Shown here: positions 42,207-51,257 of the stretch, piece after piece | Numbering within the stretch: the first letter of the stretch is position 1 | Layout of the letters: every line of letters begins with the position of its first letter | Origin: JAGVPT01 sp035505655 | GTDB lineage: Bacteria > Bacteroidota > Ignavibacteria > UBA10030 > UBA8401 | Length of the DNA stretch: 64,000 nt | Reading direction: 5' to 3' | NCBI GenBank assembly: GCA_035505655.1 | Contig: DATJQP010000063.1 | Span: forward strand, 47,072 to 111,071 | Position numbers and translations under genes: made by a program | The notes under the pieces: model-generated | The model's database searches: none | Told to the model about the DNA's origin: nothing | The model's input: the letters and a program-made list of their open reading frames with translations, nothing else

Positions 42207-43105
42207 TGCTGTTCGCCGACCGTTCCGTTAGCTGTTGACGAGGTGAGTTCGAGGAGCACAATCGCTCCAATGACCATCGTCCCCCCGGCAACCTGAAGGG
42301 GCGCCATGCCCCCTCCGAGGAAGAAATACGCCGTCGCAATGGCAACGACGGGCTCGAGGGTGCTCGTGATGATCGCCCGCGTCGGTGTGAGAAGATGGAG
42401 TCCGGCGAAATAGAATGAGTACGGCACAAGAATCGACGTCGTCGACACGAGGGCGAAGATCCCCCAATCCGAAAGCGAATATCCCGCGCTGAGAATCACC
42501 TGGGGAGGTTGAACGAAGAGCCAGAAAATCGTGGCCGCTCCGAGTGAAAAGATCATAGAGGGCCAGATCGCGTACCTCCGGGTGAGCGGTTTTCCGGCGA
42601 TATTGAAGATCGAGTACGACACCGCGGCGACGAGGGCGTAGAGGATTCCTGCTCCGCGAGCAACAAGCAGACCGTCAAGTCCTCCGACAGCGAGAAAAAT
42701 CCCCAAAGTCGAAACAACGAGGGAAAGAAGTTTCCACCTCGTCATCTTCTCTCCCTGAACGATGACGGCGTAGATCGCCACCATCATCGGTGCGGAATAC
42801 TGGACAAGGATGGCGGTCGCAACATTCGATTCCCGAATCGCATAGTAGTAAAAGTAGTTAGATCCCGCGATACCGCCGATCCCGACGAGAGCAATGAGAG
42901 GAATGTCTTTGATCCTGAACCTGAGCGACGAAGGGTTCTTCACAAGCACGGCAAGGAGGAGGACGAGGAACGCGATCGAGACGCGGGTCTGGATAATAAT
43001 GAGGGGCTGGAACTGGATGTTAAAGAGATGCTTGACGATCGTCGCGGAGGCTCCCCACAGCGTAGCCGCCGCGGCAATGAGAAAATACCCTTTTGCGGAT
43101 TTCAT
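42203..43105 (-). CDS. EamA/DMT family transporter
   Basis: The 300-residue protein has ten predicted helices arranged as two EamA repeats. GGIAGSNYFYYYAIRESNVATAILVQYSAPMMVAIYAV marks the first repeat end, and LLTPTRAIITSTLEPVVAIATAYFFLGGGM the second. Such drug/metabolite transporters export amino acids or other small metabolites. Its start overlaps the stop of the TPR-like gene, and its stop overlaps trmH, so translation is coupled on both sides. Substrate unknown. Confidence 0.9.
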   Translation of the reverse strand: MKSAKGYFLIAAAATLWGASATIVKHLFNIQFQPLIIIQTRVSIAFLVLLLAVLVKNPSSLRFRIKDIPLIALVGIGGIAGSNYFYYYAIRESNVATAILVQYSAPMMVAIYAVIVQGEKMTRWKLLSLVVSTLGIFLAVGGLDGLLVARGAGILYALVAAVSYSIFNIAGKPLTRRYAIWPSMIFSLGAATIFWLFVQPPQVILSAGYSLSDWGIFALVSTTSILVPYSFYFAGLHLLTPTRAIITSTLEPVVAIATAYFFLGGGMAPLQVAGGTMVIGAIVLLELTSSTANGTVGEQQ

Positions 43106-43644
43106 TGCGGAGGCTGCTCTCCCGCCTCATCCGCCTTGAGCCGGTAGTACTCGGCGAGGTCCTCATCGCCGAGGAGATGATAGAGGTACGACAGCCGGCC
43201 GCAGAGGGTCTTCTTGTCCGTCACGGCGTCGAGACCGTGCTTGACGAATTCGATCAGCCCTTCAAGCGGAGGAATATTGAGGTCCGGATCGTAGCAGTCG
43301 CACGCATGGAGGTACGGCTCGGCCGCCGACGGATTTACCCGCGCGGCCTTTTCGTAATAGAGGAGACTGTGCTCGAAGTTGTCCTTCGAAGCGAAGACCG
43401 CTTCGAAGACGCTGGCCATCCAGAGATAGATGTCGTACGAGGCGTGGGGAAACTCCCGCGCGAGCTTTTCGCCGAAGAGTTCGATCTCCTCGACGCGAAG
43501 GGAGTCGTTCCAGAAGAGAATACGGTACAGCTCTATGTCGTCGATCTTCTGGGCGATCGCCGACTCAAACGCATCGAAGATTTCGTTGAAGTTTGTGGCG
43601 GAGGCGAAACGCTGGCGGATTTCATCGCGAGAGAGTTCCGGCAT
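43102..43644 (-). CDS. TPR-like helical protein
   Basis: The 180-residue protein is helical and soluble. A segment SLLYYEKAARVNPSAAEPYLHACDCYD has the spacing of a tetratricopeptide repeat, and LSYLYHLLGDEDLAEYYRLKADE looks like a last repeat. It probably mediates protein contacts. It is the first gene of the operon with the DMT and TrmH-type genes, and a promoter lies 20 bases upstream. No specific role can be given. Confidence 0.65.
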   Translation of the reverse strand: MPELSRDEIRQRFASATNFNEIFDAFESAIAQKIDDIELYRILFWNDSLRVEEIELFGEKLAREFPHASYDIYLWMASVFEAVFASKDNFEHSLLYYEKAARVNPSAAEPYLHACDCYDPDLNIPPLEGLIEFVKHGLDAVTDKKTLCGRLSYLYHLLGDEDLAEYYRLKADEAGEQPPQ

Positions 43645-43663
43645 GATCTCCTCAATTTGCAGC

Positions 43664-43694
43664 GTAAAATACGGATGCCGCTCCTGAAAATCAA
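43664..43694 (-). promoter_or_regulatory. Promoter of the TPR-DMT-trmH operon
   Basis: On the minus strand TTG (43694-43692), 20 bases, TATTTTAC (43671-43664), in a TTGATTTT context. Leader of about 16 bases. Confidence 0.5.
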
Positions 43695-43737
43695 CAAATC
43701 AGGAGAGCGAGTCGCCTCCGGAGATCGCGGTCGAGCC

Positions 43738-46700
43738 CTACTTCAGCAACATCAACTTGGTCGTAGCGACGAAGCTTCCGGACTCCATCCTGGCAAAATA
43801 GACACCGCTGGAATACCTCCCGGCGTTCCACTCCACGGTGTACGTTCCCGGATTGAGCTTCCCGTTCACGAGCGTCGCCACCTCCCTTCCGAGAATGTCG
43901 TAGATCCTCAACGTCACCGGGCGCGCAGCGGCAATCGAGAACCGCAGTTTCGTCGAGGGGTTGAACGGATTAGGATAGTTCTGCCCGAGCGCGAAGGTCG
44001 TCGGCAACACGGTCGGGACCTCCGTCACCGAGATGGCGATGTTGTCGGTTCCCCCAGCGTCGAGGTAGCGCTGTTTGAACTCCTGAAGGTAAAGGTTCGC
44101 TACTCTCTTGCTGTGAAGGATGAGCGTGTTTTCATCGTTCGCCGTTTCGGCGGAACTTGACCAGTTGTGCGACCCGGTGATGACGATGTTCGACTCCGAG
44201 GGGATGTCGGCGTCAACGATCGCATACTTGTGATGCAGCAGACCGTTGAGACTCGCCGCTTTGAGAAGAACGTCGACCCCGGCATTTTTGAGGGTAGCGA
44301 ACTCGTTGCCGGTGTCGGTGTTGTTGTCCAGCACGACGCGCACCTTCTCATTCTCGCCTTTCTCCGCGATGAGAGCTTGTGCAAGGTCGTCCCTCGTAAA
44401 CGTCAGCATGCAAATGTTGACGGAAGATTTCGCCGAGCTTACCGCCGTGAGGATCTTCGATGTCGTCTTGTCCGAGGGGCTGAAATACGATTCGACAGGA
44501 ATCCCGCCGATGACAAACCTGTGCGGCGTGATGTCGGACTTTCTGTAGCCGAAACGCGAAGCAGTCTGGTTGGGACTGTCTCCGCTGCTCCCCCACATTT
44601 GGTTGAACTCGACAGTGTAGGCCTCGGCCAGCGACCGATCCTGGATTTCGACCATATTCTGAGCGTCATTGTTGGTGCCCGGGTCGGTGGCGTTCCAGGA
44701 GCCGGTGACGACCCAATCGATGCGGGTCGCCGAAGTATCCCGATGATCGAAGACGTAGAACTTATTATGCATGAGCCCCGCCCCCGCATCGACAGCGTCG
44801 TAGGCGTCGTCGATGACGACGATCCCGGCACTCCTGAGCGTCCCCCAGGGAGCGGTGGTGATATTGTCGTGTTCGCCGATGACCCGGATCTTGACGCCGC
44901 GGTTGTGCGCGGCGAGAAGCGCCGCCGCAATATTGGCCCCGACAGTCCCGCTGAAACTGTAGGTGCACATGTCAATCGAGCGTTGCGCCTGGCCGATGCG
45001 GTAGAGAAGCACTTTGGAGAGGTCGGTTGTTTTGGCGCTTTCCGCAAGGGCAACCGAAAAATTTACCGTCTTGTTGAAGTAGATCCTCAGCGAATCGCTC
45101 GACGTTGAGCCGCTGATGAAAATCGCGTCGCCCGTTGCATCCGACCCGGAGTTGTCACTGGCCACCACCTGGTAGTGATAGATCGTCGAAGGAACGAGGT
45201 TCTTCAGGAGAACGGAGTGGGCCGTGTCGGAACCAACATTTACAGAATCTGTGTACGAAGTCGTCGTGCCGTACCGCACAGTCTCAGTTGAAGCGGTAAC
45301 CGTCGGCGCAACGATGGTCACCGAAGTCGGAGTAATGCCGGTCTCGTACGGGATTCCCTTATAGACCGGTCCGGGGTGTACGATGATGTCGGCCGGCGTC
45401 CGGGGATCGACCTCGTAGTCCGCCGTGTACGGCGCTGCCGCCGTTTGCTTGAACTGCTTGAGGATTCCTATGAGGTCAAACGTTCCGGTCGGCGGAGTCC
45501 AGGTGGAGGGAAGGTAGCACGACGTCGTCCCGGTCGCATCGGTGATCGGTCCGGCGGTCCCCGGAGTTCCAGCATAGGTGACGTTGTTGATTCTTACCAA
45601 TCTTCCCTCGTCGGGTTCCGTGTAGACGTCTGTGTTGAATGTCTCGTTGACGTCGTGCGCCGTAAGGAGAAACGGAGCGGGAAGAGGGTTGCCGCTTGAG
45701 TGGAGGAAATATTTCGTGGAGTCGAGTGAAACTTCCAGGAGACCGTGAAATTGAGTAATGGTTCCTGTAACGGTGATGCTGTCTCCGACTTGGTAGTTGT
45801 ACGACCTGAAGGGCCGATAGATGCACACTCCCGCCGTGGCGTCCTGGACAAAAATGTTGGTGTACGAAGCGCTGAAATCTCCGGTGACAACACCGGACAC
45901 TGACACCGTAGCACCAACCTGGTACGGCGCCGCCTGCACTCCGAGGGAATCGTTGACATGGAGGTCTATGATCGGAATTACTTTGATCACAGCAACATTG
46001 AGGTTCGAGCTGATTCTCACCGGCACGCCGCCGTTCAGGGCGCTCAGGACGTTGAACTGGCAAGTGAGGGCAGAGTCCGGAGCCGTCACCGAGGCAATGA
46101 CGATGATCCCCGTATCCGAATCCGTCACCGAAGCATGTCCGACCTGAATCGTGTCCCCCACGACCGTCACGTGTCCCGCCGCAGCTCCTCCCCCAACGGT
46201 GACGCTCGCCGCAGACTGGGACCACGTCAGCCCGTCGGGGACAACGATAACGAGGCTGTCGAGGGTGTTTACCCCGTCGCCGGCGACTTCAATGGTAAAT
46301 GAGCCGGTTGTGCCCGCCTGAATGAAGGTCGGAGCGATCGCCGCGGATCCGGTCCCGTTCCCGCCGACCGTGAGCGAGGGTTCGACAGGGCTAGCGCTGT
46401 TTTGCGGCTGGGGAGACGTGCGGACGACAAAATCACTGGAGTTGTTGTCCGAGTCGTATCCGTTCCCGGCGAACTCATCGCTTCCCCCAGCCGCCAGTGT
46501 CAGCGCCGTTGAGGAGGAATTCGCCTTTCGCTCCACGGAGGTCGAGTTGCTCGGAGCGGGAGTCGGTCCGCTCCCTTCGTAGCCATTCGCCGTGCCGTAC
46601 CCTACCCTGTCGATCACTGAAGATCCGGTCGGGTTGGCCCCGCTCAGAGCGGTTGTGCTGTTCACGAGCGCGATCTTTCCCGCCGTCGAACTCATGGCAA

Positions 46701-47049
46701 GCGTTCCGGAGACGTCGGGCGTCGGAAGTCCTGCCGTGCCGCCGCTGCCGACGGCCTCTCCGACGAGAAAGAAACCATGGGGCGCTATCGTACCGGTGAG
46801 ATTGGTCACCAGCCACGAGCCTGTGCCCGTTGCCGAAGCGTACTGGACCGACCAGCCGCTCAGGCTCACCGTCGACGAAGTCGGGTTGTAGAGTTCGACA
46901 AAATCGTTTTTGTAGTACGCGCCGGAATTTCCCCCTCCGCCGTAGACTTCACTGATGACGACATGGTTCGCGGTTTGAGCGTGCACAAGAGTGAGCAGAG
47001 AAACCGAGAGGATGATGCCGGCGGCAATCGACTCTAGAATTTTTCGCAT
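43738..47049 (-). CDS. T9SS-exported phospholipase D-like protein with lamin-tail domain
   Basis: The 1103-residue protein has, in order: a signal peptide; a lamin-tail-like domain (VVISEVYGGGGNSGAYYKNDFVELYNP, about 28-180); and beta-sandwich and OB-fold-like regions (GVQAAPYQVGATVSVSGVVTGDF). A fibronectin-type segment (about 575-650) comes next, then two PLD domains with HxK at H761-K763 (MHNKFYVFD, then VTGSWN) and H939-K941 (LHHKYAIVD, then ITGSHN). A type A T9SS sorting domain ends it (QNYPNPFNPST, IYDILGREVATL, final KLMLLK). The two HKD motifs form one active site. It should be a cell-surface or secreted phosphodiesterase (nuclease or phospholipase). Confidence 0.88.
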   Translation of the reverse strand: MRKILESIAAGIILSVSLLTLVHAQTANHVVISEVYGGGGNSGAYYKNDFVELYNPTSSTVSLSGWSVQYASATGTGSWLVTNLTGTIAPHGFFLVGEAVGSGGTAGLPTPDVSGTLAMSSTAGKIALVNSTTALSGANPTGSSVIDRVGYGTANGYEGSGPTPAPSNSTSVERKANSSSTALTLAAGGSDEFAGNGYDSDNNSSDFVVRTSPQPQNSASPVEPSLTVGGNGTGSAAIAPTFIQAGTTGSFTIEVAGDGVNTLDSLVIVVPDGLTWSQSAASVTVGGGAAAGHVTVVGDTIQVGHASVTDSDTGIIVIASVTAPDSALTCQFNVLSALNGGVPVRISSNLNVAVIKVIPIIDLHVNDSLGVQAAPYQVGATVSVSGVVTGDFSASYTNIFVQDATAGVCIYRPFRSYNYQVGDSITVTGTITQFHGLLEVSLDSTKYFLHSSGNPLPAPFLLTAHDVNETFNTDVYTEPDEGRLVRINNVTYAGTPGTAGPITDATGTTSCYLPSTWTPPTGTFDLIGILKQFKQTAAAPYTADYEVDPRTPADIIVHPGPVYKGIPYETGITPTSVTIVAPTVTASTETVRYGTTTSYTDSVNVGSDTAHSVLLKNLVPSTIYHYQVVASDNSGSDATGDAIFISGSTSSDSLRIYFNKTVNFSVALAESAKTTDLSKVLLYRIGQAQRSIDMCTYSFSGTVGANIAAALLAAHNRGVKIRVIGEHDNITTAPWGTLRSAGIVVIDDAYDAVDAGAGLMHNKFYVFDHRDTSATRIDWVVTGSWNATDPGTNNDAQNMVEIQDRSLAEAYTVEFNQMWGSSGDSPNQTASRFGYRKSDITPHRFVIGGIPVESYFSPSDKTTSKILTAVSSAKSSVNICMLTFTRDDLAQALIAEKGENEKVRVVLDNNTDTGNEFATLKNAGVDVLLKAASLNGLLHHKYAIVDADIPSESNIVITGSHNWSSSAETANDENTLILHSKRVANLYLQEFKQRYLDAGGTDNIAISVTEVPTVLPTTFALGQNYPNPFNPSTKLRFSIAAARPVTLRIYDILGREVATLVNGKLNPGTYTVEWNAGRYSSGVYFARMESGSFVATTKLMLLK

Positions 47050-47096
47050 AGGATGAATATCCTTCTTCTTCTGGATTGAACCTTAGGATCATGCAA

Positions 47097-47126
47097 TCAA
47101 TATATGAAAAGAGTCTTAGCAAACAA
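47097..47126 (-). promoter_or_regulatory. Promoter of the T9SS PLD-like gene
   Basis: On the minus strand TTG (47126-47124), 19 bases, TATATTGA (47104-47097), the same -7 box as at nuoJ. Confidence 0.6.
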
Positions 47127-47204
47127 CACACTGTGTCACAAAGGCACTCTTCATCGTCGATGCCCGCCGCATCCCAAAAAGCCGGCGAAACACCCAGTTC
47201 GTCG

Positions 47205-47235
47205 TTGACTTTTGAAGCTGTTTCAGTTATATTTT
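47205..47235 (+). promoter_or_regulatory. Promoter of secD-secF
   Basis: TTG (47205-47207), 20 bases, TATATTTT (47228-47235). Leader of about 75 bases before the GTG start. Confidence 0.55.
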
Positions 47236-47313
47236 TAAACTTTTGATTGAACCGCTTCACCGCAGGTCATTTTCCCGAACAGGAACAACGATCAGCCGCT
47301 CGGAGGATATTTC

Positions 47314-49191
47314 GTGAAACAATATCGTGGCAGAATCATCATCATCCTGCTGGCCATAGGGCTCGCCCTGTATTTTCTCTACCCAACCTATGAGTCCTAC
47401 AAGATCAACAAGCACCTCCAGACTCTCGCCGGAGCCGACAGCACGAACTACATCCTGACAAACGAAAAACACATCCGCGACGTCCGCGCCAAACGGATCA
47501 AGCTGGGCCTCGACCTTCAGGGAGGCATGCGGGTTGTGCTGGAGGTGAACGTCTTGAAGATGCTCGAGGAGCTTGCGAAGAACAAGGATGACCAGTTCAA
47601 CTCAATCGCTGCGGAGATCGAGAAGGAAGCCCAGGTCAGCGAGGAGCCGGTCACCGACATCTTCAAACGGAGGTTCGACGAAAAAGGGATACGCCTCAGC
47701 CGCTATTATGGATCGCTGCGGGAATCGAACGACGAAATCATCAAGCGCCTTCAGGACGAATCCGAGAAGGCCGTCGATAGGGGCATGGAGATCCTCCGGA
47801 ACCGTGTCGACCAGTACGGAGTTTCCGAGCCATCGATTCAGAAAGAGGGAGCACGGAGGATCATCGTCGAGCTGCCTGGCGTTTCGAACGAGCAGGAAGT
47901 CACCACGCTGATCCAGGGGACCGCCCTTCTTGAATTCAAGCTCATGAAAGATCCCGACATCATCTACAAGACGATGGAGGCGATCGATAAATACCTCGCG
48001 TCGCAGGGATTCACCGACACATCCGCGTCGGCCAAGAAATCTGATACGACCACGCAGACGAACGCTCTTGCGGCGCTGACGCAGGATTCGTCGAAGTCGG
48101 TGCTCCCGGGTGACAAAAGCCCCGAGCAGTTTGCTAAAGAACATCCCTTCTTCGCCCTCCTGCGGCCGAATCAAAAAGGAACCGGAGAGGGTTACGCCTC
48201 CGAGAACGACAGGCCGAGAATTGATCAGATCCTCAAGCGCCCGGACGTCCAGAAGCTGATCCCGAGCGATATGGAATTCCTCTGGATGGCCAAGCCGAGC
48301 TTTGTCAGTGAGGGGTCGCGGTTCTTCGCGCTGATCGGCCTTGAGAAGAAAGCCGAGCTAACCGGAGGGGTCATCGTAGACGCAAGGGCGACCATCGACC
48401 CGAATTTCAACCAGCCCATCGTCACGATGAACATGAACAGCGAAGGTTCACGGGATTGGGCTCGTATCACCGGCGCGAACGTAAACAAAAGGATGGCGAT
48501 CGTCCTCGACAACGCCGTCTTCTCGGCTCCCGTCATCCGGGGTAAGATCACCGGCGGCCGGTCGCAGATCGAAGGGATGGAGAACATCGATGAGGCGCGC
48601 CTCCTGGAGATCGTCCTCAAAGCAGGCGCTCTTCCCGCCCCGGTCAATATCATTGAACAGCGGAGCGTCGGACCGTCACTGGGTGAAGACTCGATCCATG
48701 CCGGCATCAACTCGTTCACCTATGCGCTCATCCTCACCGTTCTCTTTATGCTTATGTACTACAGGACGGGTGGGATCGTTGCGTGCGTCGCGCTCTTCAT
48801 CAACGTCTCGTTCATCTTCGCGACCCTCGCGGCGTTCGGCGGCACGCTGACGCTCCCGGGCATCGCGGGAATCGTCCTCACCATCGGTATGGCGGTCGAT
48901 ACGAACGTCCTGATCTACGAGCGTATCCGCGAAGAGCTGACGACCGGCAAGACGCTCAACGCAGCGATCAGCGCCGGTTACTCGAAGGCGTTCAGCGCAA
49001 TCTTTGACTCGCACGTCACAACCTTCTTCAGCGGCGTCGTGCTCTTTCAGTTCGGAACGGGACCTGTCCAGGGCTTCGCTCTCACGGTCATGATGGGAAC
49101 CGCGGCGAACCTGTTCACCGGCATTGTGATCACCCGCGTGCTTTTCAACTTCATGACCACTCGTTCCACCTCAACCATTAACTTCGGCTAA
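47314..49191 (+). CDS. secD: Protein translocase subunit SecD
   Basis: The 625-residue protein has an N-terminal helix, a large periplasmic P1 region (about 40-440; KLGLDLQGGMRVVLEVN at the start, GMEILRNRVDQYGVSEPSIQ in the middle) and a six-helix RND-type core. The core carries GIAGIVLTIGMAVDTNVLIYERIREEL and FDSHVTTFFSGVVLFQFG. It uses the proton gradient to help pull proteins out of SecYEG. The start is GTG with GGAGG 7 bases upstream. Residues about 225-320 form an extra acidic/low-complexity stretch in P1. It is co-transcribed with secF 23 bases downstream. Confidence 0.96.
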   Translation: MKQYRGRIIIILLAIGLALYFLYPTYESYKINKHLQTLAGADSTNYILTNEKHIRDVRAKRIKLGLDLQGGMRVVLEVNVLKMLEELAKNKDDQFNSIAAEIEKEAQVSEEPVTDIFKRRFDEKGIRLSRYYGSLRESNDEIIKRLQDESEKAVDRGMEILRNRVDQYGVSEPSIQKEGARRIIVELPGVSNEQEVTTLIQGTALLEFKLMKDPDIIYKTMEAIDKYLASQGFTDTSASAKKSDTTTQTNALAALTQDSSKSVLPGDKSPEQFAKEHPFFALLRPNQKGTGEGYASENDRPRIDQILKRPDVQKLIPSDMEFLWMAKPSFVSEGSRFFALIGLEKKAELTGGVIVDARATIDPNFNQPIVTMNMNSEGSRDWARITGANVNKRMAIVLDNAVFSAPVIRGKITGGRSQIEGMENIDEARLLEIVLKAGALPAPVNIIEQRSVGPSLGEDSIHAGINSFTYALILTVLFMLMYYRTGGIVACVALFINVSFIFATLAAFGGTLTLPGIAGIVLTIGMAVDTNVLIYERIREELTTGKTLNAAISAGYSKAFSAIFDSHVTTFFSGVVLFQFGTGPVQGFALTVMMGTAANLFTGIVITRVLFNFMTTRSTSTINFG

Positions 49192-49214
49192 GCTTAGGAT
49201 TCGGAGAACCGTTC

Positions 49215-50138
49215 ATGCGATTATTCAAGAAAACGAACATCGATTTCATGGGCAAGCGGAAGATCTGGTATACCATTTCCGGTATCACGCTCTTCGTCGG
49301 TCTGCTTGCCATCATCTTCAAGCCGGTGAACTACAGCATCGACTTCCTCGGCGGAACCGAGTTACTTGTCCGCTTTCAGACCGCACCTCCGATCAACGAA
49401 GTCCGGGGGACCATGGATAAGATCGGCCTTCCCGGGAGCGAGATCAAGACGCTCGGCGATGCGAGGGATATCCTCCTCCGTACCTCTGCACAGGAGCAGG
49501 GCGCGGTGATCGCCGACAGGATCCGGGCTGGGCTCTCGGCGCAATTCGAAGGGAATAAGTTCGAGGTTCTGAGGGAGGAGAAAATCGGGCCGAAAATCGG
49601 CGCCGAACTTCGTCGCAATGCCTACTACGCCGTCATCGCGACCCTCGTCATCATCCTCATCTACATCGGCTTCCGGTTCAAGTTCATTTACGGCGTCGCC
49701 GCCGTCGTGGCCCTTTTCCACGACGTCCTCCTGACCCTCGGCCTGGTCATCCTCTTCAACGGGGTATCATCGCATCTCAACCTTGAGATATCGCAGAATC
49801 TCATGGCAGCGTTTCTGACCCTGATCGGCTACTCTACGAGCGACACGGTCATCGTCTTCGACCGTATCCGCGAGAACCTCAAGATCTACAGAAGCGACGA
49901 CCTCTTTACGGTCATGAACCGGTCGATCAACGAGACGTTAAGCCGCACCGTCATCACGAGCGGCACCGTGATGCTCGTCCTTAGCGTCCTCATTATCTTC
50001 GGCGGGGAGGTGAACCGCGGCTTCGCATTCACGTTCCTCATCGGCACGATCACCGGGACTTATTCTTCGATCTACGTCGCGAGTGCCATCGTTCTCGATT
50101 ACACCAGATACAAGAATCTGAAAGCACACCAAGTCTAA
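49215..50138 (+). CDS. secF: Protein translocase subunit SecF
   Basis: The 307-residue partner of SecD has NYSIDFLGGTELLVRFQ after the first helix, and the conserved core LMAAFLTLIGYSTSDTVIVFDRIRENL and NETLSRTVITSGTVMLVLSVLIIFGG. Six helices and the length are normal. It follows secD and precedes a STAS-domain gene by 41 bases. Confidence 0.96.
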   Translation: MRLFKKTNIDFMGKRKIWYTISGITLFVGLLAIIFKPVNYSIDFLGGTELLVRFQTAPPINEVRGTMDKIGLPGSEIKTLGDARDILLRTSAQEQGAVIADRIRAGLSAQFEGNKFEVLREEKIGPKIGAELRRNAYYAVIATLVIILIYIGFRFKFIYGVAAVVALFHDVLLTLGLVILFNGVSSHLNLEISQNLMAAFLTLIGYSTSDTVIVFDRIRENLKIYRSDDLFTVMNRSINETLSRTVITSGTVMLVLSVLIIFGGEVNRGFAFTFLIGTITGTYSSIYVASAIVLDYTRYKNLKAHQV

Positions 50139-50148
50139 CCGAAAAGCG

Positions 50149-50167
50149 GGCGGGGCTCCGTCCCGCC
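50149..50167 (+). other. Hairpin between secF and the STAS gene
   Basis: GGCGGG (50149-50154) and CCCGCC (50162-50167) can pair across 7 bases. No T-run follows, and the ribosome-binding GGGAG of the STAS gene begins right after it, so it may tune expression rather than terminate. Confidence 0.4.
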
Positions 50168-50179
50168 GGGAGAAAGAAC

Positions 50180-50515
50180 ATGAAATTCGGAGCGAAAGAG
50201 ATTTCAGGAATCACGGTCATCACCCTCGAAGGAAACGTCCTCGGCGGCCCGGATGCGACGGAACTCAACAACACGCTTCACAAGCTTCTCGACGCCCGGA
50301 AGAAGAAGGTCGTCGTCGACCTCAAGGGCGTTTCCTCGATGAACAGTTCGGGACTTGGAATGCTGATCGGCGGGGTAACAACGATGCGGAACGCCAAGGG
50401 GGATCTGAAGCTGGCCTGCGCGTCCGAGAAAATTATCAGACTCCTCGAAGTGACAAAGCTGCTTTCAGTCTTCGAGCACTACGACTCGGTCAAAAAGGCG
50501 GTCGAAAGTTACTGA
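50180..50515 (+). CDS. STAS-domain anti-sigma factor antagonist
   Basis: The 111-residue protein is a single STAS domain. VVVDLKGVSSMNSSGLGMLIGG holds the phosphorylatable serine in NSSGLG, as in SpoIIAA/RsbV, and GDLKLACASEKIIRLLEVT follows. Such proteins bind an anti-sigma kinase when unphosphorylated. No kinase or phosphatase partner is encoded next to it, so the pathway is unknown. It lies 41 bases after secF. Confidence 0.92.
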   Translation: MKFGAKEISGITVITLEGNVLGGPDATELNNTLHKLLDARKKKVVVDLKGVSSMNSSGLGMLIGGVTTMRNAKGDLKLACASEKIIRLLEVTKLLSVFEHYDSVKKAVESY

Positions 50516-50555
50516 CACTGGCGCAGCGTGCCGGGCTCATCCTCCCCTTCCAACC

Positions 50556-51233
50556 CTACCGGGAGAATCTTCGTTCGACGTCGGAGATCTTGTCCACCCG
50601 TTTCTTGTGTCTCCCTCCACCGAACCACGTTTCGAGCCAGACTCTCACGATCGACTTCTGCAATTCGCTTCCGAGCACTTTTGCCCCGAGCGTGAGCACG
50701 TTGGCGTCGTTGTGCTCGCGGCTGCTTGCCGCAACGACTTCATTGTAACACGCCGCCGCCCTGATCCCCGGCACTTTGTTGCAGACAATTGCAGAGGCGA
50801 CACCCGTCGCATCGATCATGATCCCCCGCCAGGCCTCCCCTTTCGCGACGATTCTGGCAACGGCATAGGCGAATTCCGGGTAGTCGCATGCCTCAGCCGA
50901 ATTCGTGCCAACATCGAGAACCTCATACCCCAGCTCTCCCAGATACTTTTTCAATTCCTCCTTCGAGCCGTAGCCGCCGTGATCGCTTCCGACAACCACG
51001 AGTCTCCGTTCCACTTTCGTCTGACTCACCGGACCTGCGGGAGCTTCGCCTCCCTTGACCGCAGGCTGTGAAGCGGAGGTGTCGGCTTTTTCACTCGTGA
51101 AGACGATGTTCAGCTCGCGAGCCTTGTCGCGCGCGGAAGGTGTGATGACAGTGTTTCCATCGGCAAAGACGGTGACCTTCCCCGCTTTCGAAGCGTTGAC
51201 GATGTCTCGTTCTGTAAGGACGGTTTTTGCCAT
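50556..51233 (-). CDS. RpiB/LacAB-family isomerase-like protein with N-terminal extension
   Basis: The 225-residue protein has an N-terminal domain of about 75 residues (VLTERDIVNASKAGKVTVF, TPSARDKARELNI) and then an RpiB-like domain. VGSDHGGYGSKEELKKYL has the DHGG motif, SREHNDANVLTLGAKVLG the substrate/histidine block and GGGRHKKRVDKIS the C-terminal end. The catalytic cysteine loop, usually CGTG, reads IDATGVASAIVCNK, so the cysteine position is aspartate. Ribose-5-phosphate isomerase activity is therefore doubtful; another sugar-phosphate isomerase role is possible. It ends the alr-manC-rlpA operon. Confidence 0.78.
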   Translation of the reverse strand: MAKTVLTERDIVNASKAGKVTVFADGNTVITPSARDKARELNIVFTSEKADTSASQPAVKGGEAPAGPVSQTKVERRLVVVGSDHGGYGSKEELKKYLGELGYEVLDVGTNSAEACDYPEFAYAVARIVAKGEAWRGIMIDATGVASAIVCNKVPGIRAAACYNEVVAASSREHNDANVLTLGAKVLGSELQKSIVRVWLETWFGGGRHKKRVDKISDVERRFSR

Positions 51234-51257
51234 AGGATGTGGTCGGCGGCCGACAGG

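Noticed and set aside
43093..45108. Long plus-strand open frames of 355 and 313 residues across the PLD-like and TPR genes.
   Set aside because: They are antisense to well-supported genes, have Arg/Val/Asp-rich compositions typical of antisense frames in GC-rich DNA, and show no family motifs.
50149..50167. An intrinsic terminator between secF and the STAS gene.
   Set aside because: The stem is only 6 bp and has no T-run, and the ribosome-binding site of the next gene follows directly.
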